A program made the position numbers and the translations under genes. The notes under the pieces were generated by a model, which saw nothing but the letters and a program-made list of their open reading frames with translations, had not been told where the DNA came from and searched no databases. A stretch of DNA of 10,757 bases. Source: Candidatus Hodarchaeota archaeon. GTDB taxonomy: Archaea > Asgardarchaeota > Heimdallarchaeia > Hodarchaeales > YT1-039. Positions 1 through 6,926 of this stretch are shown piece after piece. The stretch covers positions 1 to 10,757 of the forward strand of contig JAEOTF010000262.1 in assembly GCA_016840025.1 (NCBI GenBank). Direction: 5' to 3'. Each line of letters opens with the position of its first letter. The first letter of the stretch is position 1.

Positions 1-2583
1 TACCCAGAGTATGTGGATTTCATTGAATATTTTGTTTTTGACCATTTTGATGTAATAACTGGTGCTTTTGCCGAGGTTGGGGAAAATAGTTCCATATATG
101 CTACTTTCGAGGCTTTAGAGATTCTAAATTACATTGGATTTAATTTTTCGACCTTAGACAATTATACTTTCTATAATACAACCACTACAATCGACGTGAT
201 GGCGGACATTACTAACTTCATTGAAAATTACGTCTGGAATGGCACAATTTTCAATGATTCACTCTCTGTTACGTCACCCATTGCTGATGCCTGGTATGCT
301 ACCGAGATCCTTGATATACTTGAAATTAATGATGTTTTTGTTGAAAACACCCTAAAACCAGCGATGACAACTTGGATTCCTTCCTTACAATCTCCTTATA
401 ATGAAACTAATGCTGAATATGGCGGTATAAGTTGGAATGGCGGGGAAGATATTGTAGAAAGTGCCTTTGCAATGGGCGTATTGTCCAATCTAGGGTTAAT
501 GAATCAAACTTCTACTAACATTACGGATCTTCAAAGGTTTATCACCAAATCTCAGTATACCAGTACCAAGAATGATTACTATGGTGGATTCAGAATAAAC
601 CCTACTACCTCGTATACAACATGTACGATTGATACAGCCTATTCTGCTCTACTTATTTTGTTTTTTAGTGGTGGTTGGCGTGATAGTGCTGATATTGTCA
701 TTTCAACTGATGATAGTGAAGCCAATCAATGGAATAGTGCTGGAAATGAGATTCTTCAAAATGAGAACAGTTCAATCTATGTAGGTATTGCAATTCAAAA
801 CTATACTTTTCACAAGGACTTATCTGTGTCTCTCAAAGTGGAAGACTGGAAAATTTCAGAAAAGGATCCAGACTATCTAGACCGGTATTGCTTCTTTATT
901 GATATAGAAAACCAAACATTCCCATTAGGTCTTCATAATCTTAGCGTTAATTTTACTATTTCTGATCTTTCTTACTTAGATAATCCTCTCTATTCATTTA
1001 GTGATACAATAAAAGTTCGTTATGACATTGACGCAAGTTTTAGTTCTTCTATAACCGCTCTTACACCTGGGTCTTCTTTTGAATTCAATGCTACAATATT
1101 AACTGGGCAACTTCCTGGTACGGATGAAACTACAAAATATGTGGATAATGAAACCGCAATAGTAAATCTTACAACCCCTGCAAAAGTCTCCCATGATCTC
1201 AACATTCCAAGTTCTCTTCTTTCTATAACTGCAGGCAGATTAGAATTTGTTCCTGTTTCTTTACCCGAGGATGCTCTGTTAGGTAGCTGGAACTTTACTC
1301 TGTCGGTCGGTAACCATTCAGTAAATGTCTATAAGTTACTCCTTTTTGATGTTACTAATGTTGTTTTTAGTGACGCTGAAAGCACAAATTTCAGCTATTA
1401 TTTAGGATCTCCAATCACATTTAACTTAACTTTCTCCTATAATAACACAGGAAAATTCCCCACCAGCGTTAATGGAACGGTCCTATTTCAAACTCAAGAC
1501 CAAATCCTCTTTGAATATAACATTACCCACAGTAGTAGCCAGACTTACACCCTTAGCGAGGCAAATATTCCCACCAATCAAGGATTTATTCTAGGAGAGC
1601 TAAATATGACTGTAATTCTTAAATGGGACGAATATGGCGGAATAGCTGAGTACCTCGATAATCACAATCAAACTATAATCATAAAGGGTGAACCTGTAGT
1701 ATTAAATGTAGAAGTAAAAACAAAAGATTCTATTCTTTCTGAATCTGATACTGAACCCTTAGAGGTCTATTATGGTGATTGGATTTCAGTCACATTTGCC
1801 CTCGGATCACTTGCAGCTAATAATGTAATTTCCCCCATAGAAAATGTCACAACAACAGCTGGAGTTGCCGATGTCAATGGAACCCTCCTTTCTCCTTTTA
1901 CTGGGACTCATACAAACGACACGTTTAGTCTCAGCCCCTCTCAAGAGATAGATGAGACTCATAATTATACAGACATCATTAATCCAAATTTGCGCCGTTC
2001 CAATCCAGCACAAAACATTTCATATAGTGTGGGCATCTATGTATACAATGTGTTGAATGATAGTCTTATAACGACAGAGGCGTTCTCCCGTAACTTAACC
2101 ACCCCGTTATATGGATTCGATCGTCTTAAGCTTACTATTGGAGGAACTTTTAAAATAGTTACCAATAGTTTGAAGTATATAACACCATCTCGGCTTGACC
2201 CCGAGAGAGATTCTAACTTTATCGCTTACTTCAAAGTTGAATGTAAGGAGACAGAGCTGGAAATTCAAGAATTGGATATGAACGCCACAGTATCGAAAAA
2301 CGATGATCTAGTCCTCTCGATTCCCTCAATAGGTTATTCGAGAGAAAATGGCTATTATCTTCTAATTCTAGCTATAAATACCCTTTCTCCAGGAGATTAT
2401 CAAGTAACTATAACCGCTGTTGCCGACGGAACTACCGTGGATGATCAAATAAAATTTGCTATAATTTCGGAGCAAACAGAAGAGGATATACCCATCCTAG
2501 AAGGGACTGTGATCATTATCGTGATTATTAACCTAATGGTCATCATTTGGACATATAGAATCTGGGCTAAGAGCATCTCTTAA
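1..2583 (+). CDS. Large glycosylated surface protein with alpha/alpha-toroid repeat domain and C-terminal membrane anchor (5'-truncated)
   Basis: The reading frame is open to the left edge (codons Y-P-E-Y precede the GTG at 13), so the true start and any signal peptide lie outside the window. Counting from that GTG, residues about 1-235 hold four helical repeats resembling prenyltransferase/squalene-cyclase toroid repeats (SPIADAWYATEILDIL, DIVESAFAMGVL, YYGGFR, CTIDTAYSALLIL). Residues about 235-820 are Ser/Thr/Asn-rich and beta-strand-like, suggesting several Ig-like extracellular domains. Residues about 831-849 (VIIIVIINLMVIIWTY) form one transmembrane helix followed by a short basic tail. 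More than thirty N-x-S/T sequons run through the ectodomain, as expected for an exported archaeal glycoprotein. I see no cyclase aspartate motif, so the toroid is more likely a binding or structural fold than an enzyme. The ligand is unknown. It converges on the ATPase genes, so no operon link is implied. Confidence 0.8.
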   Translation, partial: YPEYVDFIEYFVFDHFDVITGAFAEVGENSSIYATFEALEILNYIGFNFSTLDNYTFYNTTTTIDVMADITNFIENYVWNGTIFNDSLSVTSPIADAWYATEILDILEINDVFVENTLKPAMTTWIPSLQSPYNETNAEYGGISWNGGEDIVESAFAMGVLSNLGLMNQTSTNITDLQRFITKSQYTSTKNDYYGGFRINPTTSYTTCTIDTAYSALLILFFSGGWRDSADIVISTDDSEANQWNSAGNEILQNENSSIYVGIAIQNYTFHKDLSVSLKVEDWKISEKDPDYLDRYCFFIDIENQTFPLGLHNLSVNFTISDLSYLDNPLYSFSDTIKVRYDIDASFSSSITALTPGSSFEFNATILTGQLPGTDETTKYVDNETAIVNLTTPAKVSHDLNIPSSLLSITAGRLEFVPVSLPEDALLGSWNFTLSVGNHSVNVYKLLLFDVTNVVFSDAESTNFSYYLGSPITFNLTFSYNNTGKFPTSVNGTVLFQTQDQILFEYNITHSSSQTYTLSEANIPTNQGFILGELNMTVILKWDEYGGIAEYLDNHNQTIIIKGEPVVLNVEVKTKDSILSESDTEPLEVYYGDWISVTFALGSLAANNVISPIENVTTTAGVADVNGTLLSPFTGTHTNDTFSLSPSQEIDETHNYTDIINPNLRRSNPAQNISYSVGIYVYNVLNDSLITTEAFSRNLTTPLYGFDRLKLTIGGTFKIVTNSLKYITPSRLDPERDSNFIAYFKVECKETELEIQELDMNATVSKNDDLVLSIPSIGYSRENGYYLLILAINTLSPGDYQVTITAVADGTTVDDQIKFAIISEQTEEDIPILEGTVIIIVIINLMVIIWTYRIWAKSIS

Positions 2584-2708
2584 GGTTAACCTAAGGATAT
2601 CAAAATAAAGACATTTAATGCTCTAAATAATTCAAAACAGCGATATACGGATTATTCATCCCTATCTGAAGAAAGAGATTTCTTGTGAGTTTGGGTTGTC
2701 TACTTAAC
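2584..2708. other. Convergent intergenic gap
   Basis: This 125-bp gap separates the 3' ends of the surface-protein gene (plus) and the pseudo-ATPase gene (minus). It is AT-rich and has no credible ORF. The only structure seen is a short perfect inverted repeat, AAGAAA-gaga-TTTCTT, at 2669-2684. It is weak and has no long T tract on either side, so its role as a bidirectional terminator is only a possibility. Confidence 0.5.
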
Positions 2709-5700
2709 TCAATGGTTTTTACAGTAAAATCTCTCGGTTTTCTTTAATAACCCCACTTTACGAATCCCACCACAATTTGAACAGATAATTAATTCACATT
2801 CCTCTTTTTCACATTTTTTTAAATGTGAATCACAAAATGATAGTTTACATTTATCACATTGCGTGATCGAATGAACGTCACAAGCAGTCTGAAGACATTC
2901 GTGGCATATAACGATTTTATCGGTGACTTTCCTACATATTTTGCATTGAAATAGAGGTGGTACGTCACATGCAGGTGAACTGACTCCTAAAAATGTAGTT
3001 TGTTGGTTTTCGTTCTCTATCAAAACAGAGAAGAAAAGAAAGGGTGTCCACATCACCTGTACTTTTTTTAATGATTTACTTAGATATCGAAGGGATTCTA
3101 TCCATTTATCATCTTCCTGAAGAGAGCTAATATTATTTCGGGTCTTTTGGACAAAATTCTCTCTTTTTACCAGTTCTTCTTGGGTTTGTCGAATATCCAT
3201 CCCTTGTTGATGAATTTTCCTAAGTAATTCCTTCAGGTACTGTCTTGCATCTGTTTCAGTCTGATTTAACTGGTTAATAACTTTTTCTAACTTTCTTGTC
3301 CTAGACTTGAGGTCTTGTGCTGCTTTTGTAGCTTTTTTCTTTTCTTTTCGTAGTTGTTTGGTGATTTCTGCGCGTTCTAATTTCTTGTTCTTGCTTTCTC
3401 TTGTAGCTTTCGCGATAATCACTGATACTTTTCGGACCTTTTTGAGAAGACTAATTTCATTTTTTATTGGAGGAAGAATCTCTTTTTCCCATTCTTGGAC
3501 GAAAGTACTAACAACATGCGAAATGGATTTCATTGTAATGAATTCGTTCATATTTTTCTTGAATTCATTAATTACATCTTTTTTTGGAACTTCTAGGGAG
3601 AGTCGCGGTGTATCAGTCGCATCAAGCGCCTCTGTTCGCGCATTACGTATATAGTTTTCAAGTCCTCGGAACATTTCTATGAAGTAGATGTTATTCTGAA
3701 GTTTCCCAAAATTATAATTCTGGAACTGACCATCTAAGTCTGATAAAACTGAAAAATTGCCTAAAAAAACCGAATTATATGCTTTTACTTCAAAATGCCT
3801 TTTTTCTATACTATCCATCGAATTCATATCATGGGGAAATGGAATCTCGCCTGCAGCGACAGTTCTTCCTTCAAGAATAAGAACTGGTGCATATACTTCA
3901 TGGAATTCGATATTAGCGATATTTTTGGTTCCTTCTAGCCTTAGATTATCTTTAATGCTTTCACGAATTTCTGAAAGTGAAGGAACAGATATTGTTACTT
4001 CAGTTATGTCTTTCAGCCATATAGGTGTAACTTGTTTTACTTGTTCTTTTATTTCTTCAACACGTTTATGTTTAATTGATGATTTTTCTTCCTTTATAAT
4101 CTCAATTCCAAGCTCTTTCGTAACATCTGTGAAAATAGAGGCGATTTCAGTACTATCCTCTGCTTCACCAGTCTCGCTAGGCAGCGATTCAACAATACTA
4201 TCAATTTCGCTTCTAGATAGATCTCCAAGATCACCTTCAGGTATACTTTGATCTATCCTTCTTGATATTATAGGTTTGAACCATGACTCCCGTCCCATAG
4301 TTGGCGGTCGAATTTTTATAGCAAATCCGCGTTCATTCCCTGGTGTGCGGTCGAAAACGCAGCTCACTCCAGGTCTGAAACTACTTATGCTGCTGCTTGT
4401 TTCTCTCTTGAATGCATCGGGCATACTTTTGGGCATATGTGTAGAAAGCTGTTTCACAGCGTTAGGATTCATTTGATGTAAGAGAACTATATCCATATAG
4501 CTCAGTAATTTGTTAGAGGCTGCAGCTGGTTGATTGGAAGAAAGAACGAGAGAGAGTCCTCGATTGGGACCAATTTCACAGAAACGAGTAATCATATTTG
4601 CAATAGGGGTTTTTTTGGTTTTAGGAAATAATGTATGAGCTCGGTCAAGAAATAACCATAGATTCTGCGGGCGGGGTTGCCTAATTAACCTCAGAATTTT
4701 CTGACAAAGTACACTTGCAGCGATCTCGATTATACTTGAAGATACTACACTGGACATCTGCAAAATAGAAATCTGCCCTGGTCGGATGAGTTCATTAATT
4801 AGTATGCCTTCTTTAGAAAATAGATTTGTAGCAACGAGAATCTTTAACCGATTTCGGAGTCCATTTAGTGTACCAGAAGTATAATCATCATCAAGCTGGC
4901 TACTAGTTCCTATTCGGTGAATCATAAAACCTATGGAGTAGTTTATAATACCTTTTTGCTCAAAATGCCGTAAAATATCTAAAAGACAATTTTTCATTGG
5001 TCCAGTAAGAGGAGCAATTGAGGAGAGAAGATATTCCCAATCTTCTTCTCCTAGGTCAACAGGGCGGATTGTTAGTTTTTTATAGATTATACCTTCCTCT
5101 CTAGTACGTAGCTGTGTAAAATCATTTTGAGGAAGATACACAGTTACATTGCTCAACCTTTTAGGGGTAATCCCCCACCTATCAAGTATTTCTAATTGTT
5201 TTTCTTCAATTATCGGATTAAGAGAGGTAAATGTATGTGAAGAATCGAGAATGATTGTACTGAAAGGTATTCGATCAACTACCGTACACTGATTAAGTCC
5301 TTCTAGAATCACACGAAGAGTGGAGTTTCGTCCCGATCCACGTGCACCTGCTACAAAAACAAGATGTGGCTTAGATAGATCAAGATAACAGGGTAATCCT
5401 CGCCATGTAGTATCCTCATAGTTCGCGCCTAAGAGACTTAAACCCAAATCCCCAATTTCATTATGCTCCTGAATTGATCTGCCAATTAATACCTCTTTGG
5501 ATGTTGTTACATTCAATCGTAGAGAGGAACTAACAGCTAATGGTAGGTCTACTTCTTCAAGCAGTTCTGTTGGAGCTTTCTCTTCCTTTTGAGGAGGAAC
5601 AAGTAGTTTATTGAAGTATTTCAAGACATTTTTAGAAGTAATATCAGTAAATTGACCTGTTGCTTCTCGCTCACTATCCGAAAAAGACGTTCTGACTACA

Positions 5701-6839
5701 AAACTACTTTCTTTTTTATCTTCTTTGAGAACTATGAACTCTTCTGATTGAATGTTAGGAAGTGTGTCGTAAACTCGTGTATAGTCAGCAATATATTTTG
5801 TACGTGTTCCTTTTTTAAGAATTAAGTCATCTTCTATCTTTCCTATAAATTGAGTGGTTGTATATTGAAGAATTAACTGATTTAAAGCACTATGCTCTGA
5901 AAAAGAAAATACACTTCCAATCTTGTCAGCTATAATTTGCTCAACGAAATCTTTCCAAACTTCATAACCAGGGCTTTTAGAGCTTTTAAATGACATTTGA
6001 GAGGTTAAATTACTAAAAATAAGGAAAAAAGGCTCAGGTTTATACTTTCTAACCCATATATTCAAAAAAATGACAAGGAGGATTAAGAAATTTCGTCTTA
6101 TTTTCAAATCGGGAATTGAACTCAAATTTATTATTGAGACAGGGCTCTTCTCCGATTTTGGTACTAAAAGATCTTGAGGATTCAGTAAGATGCCCTGTCG
6201 GTATGCTGTATACTTTCTTCCCTTTGCGAGAATACTCAGGTTATTAGTAAGAGTCTCGAGCTGATCAGGCGGAACCGCAAGTTTGTCACTGTTCTCAACA
6301 AAGAAGTTATACAAGTCTGCCAAACTTGTTATTGCTACTTTTCGCCGAAATAAGTCATACAGAACATAAAAGAGAGGGTCGAATAAAGATGTTCTAGTTA
6401 CTTTGTCTATGTTTCTGAAACTTGAGACAATAATGTATGTTATTGCTTCAATAATAGATTCCTGAAAACCAGCATCGAGGTCTTGCATCATAGAAAAGAA
6501 TGCTATAGGATCAATGCTGATTGGTATCCCAGTTTCATTCCCAGGCGTGAAAATTCCTAATTCAACTGATGAATAGAACTCTTTCGCTATTTGTTGGGGA
6601 ATACCGGAAAGTTTCAATTCTTCTTTTTTCTTCTCATTTCTAAGCTGAGTAAACATTACATCAGGTGTATTATCTAGCACAATTACTGGAACTCGTGCTC
6701 TAACCGCTTCTTCGACTAAGATTCTATCTAAAGCCCCTTTTGTGGCGTCAACTACCGCAACTCCTCTAGATAATTCATCAAAGGTAATTGTGAACTCTTT
6801 TCGATCTCGTTGTGTTCCAAGCCACCACACTGTCGTCAA
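2709..6839 (-). CDS. Double HerA-like pseudo-ATPase with coiled coil and multi-zinc C-terminal tail
   Basis: This 1376-residue protein has four parts. Residues 1-285 resemble a HerA/DUF853-type P-loop module (WWLGTQ start, ILVEEAVRARVPVIVLDN, FTPGNETGIPIS). The P-loop site reads DATKGALD, without the lysine, and the Walker B site reads FFLIFSN, without acids. Residues about 449-850 form a second module of the type that normally reads GKRGSGKS. Here it is GARGSGRN (498-505), Walker B is FLDRAH (Asp732, catalytic Glu replaced by Arg733), and the sensor is SSNQP. Residues about 870-1130 are unassigned, about 1140-1260 are a charged coiled coil, and 1299-1376 hold sixteen Cys/His ligands. ATP hydrolysis is therefore unlikely; a scaffold or regulatory role is inferred. 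The start is TTG at 6839, because an in-frame TAA lies three codons upstream; GTG at 6830 is the alternative. It lies 87 bp downstream of an intact HerA-type gene, the probable partner. Confidence 0.85.
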   Translation of the reverse strand: MTTVWWLGTQRDRKEFTITFDELSRGVAVVDATKGALDRILVEEAVRARVPVIVLDNTPDVMFTQLRNEKKKEELKLSGIPQQIAKEFYSSVELGIFTPGNETGIPISIDPIAFFSMMQDLDAGFQESIIEAITYIIVSSFRNIDKVTRTSLFDPLFYVLYDLFRRKVAITSLADLYNFFVENSDKLAVPPDQLETLTNNLSILAKGRKYTAYRQGILLNPQDLLVPKSEKSPVSIINLSSIPDLKIRRNFLILLVIFLNIWVRKYKPEPFFLIFSNLTSQMSFKSSKSPGYEVWKDFVEQIIADKIGSVFSFSEHSALNQLILQYTTTQFIGKIEDDLILKKGTRTKYIADYTRVYDTLPNIQSEEFIVLKEDKKESSFVVRTSFSDSEREATGQFTDITSKNVLKYFNKLLVPPQKEEKAPTELLEEVDLPLAVSSSLRLNVTTSKEVLIGRSIQEHNEIGDLGLSLLGANYEDTTWRGLPCYLDLSKPHLVFVAGARGSGRNSTLRVILEGLNQCTVVDRIPFSTIILDSSHTFTSLNPIIEEKQLEILDRWGITPKRLSNVTVYLPQNDFTQLRTREEGIIYKKLTIRPVDLGEEDWEYLLSSIAPLTGPMKNCLLDILRHFEQKGIINYSIGFMIHRIGTSSQLDDDYTSGTLNGLRNRLKILVATNLFSKEGILINELIRPGQISILQMSSVVSSSIIEIAASVLCQKILRLIRQPRPQNLWLFLDRAHTLFPKTKKTPIANMITRFCEIGPNRGLSLVLSSNQPAAASNKLLSYMDIVLLHQMNPNAVKQLSTHMPKSMPDAFKRETSSSISSFRPGVSCVFDRTPGNERGFAIKIRPPTMGRESWFKPIISRRIDQSIPEGDLGDLSRSEIDSIVESLPSETGEAEDSTEIASIFTDVTKELGIEIIKEEKSSIKHKRVEEIKEQVKQVTPIWLKDITEVTISVPSLSEIRESIKDNLRLEGTKNIANIEFHEVYAPVLILEGRTVAAGEIPFPHDMNSMDSIEKRHFEVKAYNSVFLGNFSVLSDLDGQFQNYNFGKLQNNIYFIEMFRGLENYIRNARTEALDATDTPRLSLEVPKKDVINEFKKNMNEFITMKSISHVVSTFVQEWEKEILPPIKNEISLLKKVRKVSVIIAKATRESKNKKLERAEITKQLRKEKKKATKAAQDLKSRTRKLEKVINQLNQTETDARQYLKELLRKIHQQGMDIRQTQEELVKRENFVQKTRNNISSLQEDDKWIESLRYLSKSLKKVQVMWTPFLFFSVLIENENQQTTFLGVSSPACDVPPLFQCKICRKVTDKIVICHECLQTACDVHSITQCDKCKLSFCDSHLKKCEKEECELIICSNCGGIRKVGLLKKTERFYCKNH
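2712..2945 (-). other. Sixteen-ligand zinc-binding tail
   Basis: Residues 1299-1376 contain eight successive Cys/His pairs: C1299/C1302, C1312/C1315, C1320/H1323, C1328/C1331, C1336/H1339, C1343/C1348, C1353/C1356 and C1373/H1376. The first eight ligands have spacing C-x2-C-x9-C-x2-C-x4-C-x2-H-x4-C-x2-C, close to FYVE-like cross-brace treble clefs. Two C-x2-C-x4-C-x2-H units (starting at C1312 and C1328) follow each other at 16-residue spacing. The tail could bind four zinc ions and serve in DNA or protein binding. It is not a canonical RING. Confidence 0.7.
3060..3422 (-). other. Coiled-coil segment of the pseudo-ATPase
   Basis: Residues about 1140-1260 are almost entirely Lys/Arg/Glu/Gln with regularly spaced Leu, Ile and Val and no proline, typical of a long coiled coil of about 120 residues. 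The N-terminal half is strongly basic (KQLRKEKKKATKAA), so it could also contact nucleic acid. It separates the ATPase-like modules from the zinc tail and could mediate oligomerisation. Confidence 0.65.
4290..5495 (-). other. Degenerate ATPase module 2 (protein domain)
   Basis: Residues about 449-850 match the HerA/VirB4-like family that has the strand LSKPHLVFVAG before its P-loop, LDxAHTLFP at Walker B, GLSLVLSSNQP at the sensor and a SYMDIVLLHQM strand. The P-loop lysine is Arg504 and the following Thr/Ser is Asn505. The Walker B glutamate is Arg733, while Asp732 and His735 remain. The family GRQ before the sensor is altered to GPNRG. A lysine-to-arginine change alone normally abolishes ATP turnover in P-loop NTPases, and loss of the Glu makes hydrolysis less likely still. 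Nucleotide binding without turnover stays possible. Confidence 0.7.
5985..6839 (-). other. Degenerate ATPase module 1 (protein domain)
   Basis: Residues 1-285 of the large protein follow the order of HerA-like bacterial/archaeal ATPases: WLG strand, P-loop, ValProValIleValLeuAsp strand, FTPG-x3-GIPIS, a helical insert, a VSIINLSS strand and a Walker B strand. At the P-loop the expected G-x-T-G-x-G-K-T is DATKGALD (31-38), with Leu at the lysine position and Asp at the Thr position. At Walker B (271-277) the acidic pair is replaced by Ser-Asn. The fold appears kept while both nucleotide motifs are lost. The assignment is by eye, without a profile search. Confidence 0.6.
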
Positions 6840-6854
6840 ATTCCATTAGTTTTC

Positions 6855-6867
6855 AAATTTATTTTCC
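6855..6867 (-). promoter_or_regulatory. Possible TATA-like element for the pseudo-ATPase gene
   Basis: The minus strand reads GGAAAATAAATTT here, centred about 22 nt before the TTG start at 6839. No Shine-Dalgarno-like purine run lies between the TATA-like box and the start. The spacing fits an archaeal promoter giving a leaderless or nearly leaderless transcript. The gene may instead simply be co-transcribed with the HerA gene upstream. AT-rich sequence produces such boxes often, so this is tentative. Confidence 0.3.
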
Positions 6868-6926
6868 AAAAAGGGAATTCAGCTAAGAATTTGTTTAATT
6901 GACTACCTAAAGATTTTTTGTTTTCT

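Noticed and set aside
2712..2945. Canonical RING E3-ligase finger
   Set aside because: The third ligand pair lacks the C-x-H spacing of RING domains; C-x2-C-x4-C-x2-H is closer to FYVE-like or zinc-knuckle patterns, and no other ubiquitin-pathway gene is nearby.
3307..4476. Three plus-strand open frames (115, 164 and 66 codons) opposite the pseudo-ATPase gene
   Set aside because: They are antisense to a well-supported coding frame, have low-complexity Ser/Phe/Ile-rich translations, and show no domain or ribosome site.
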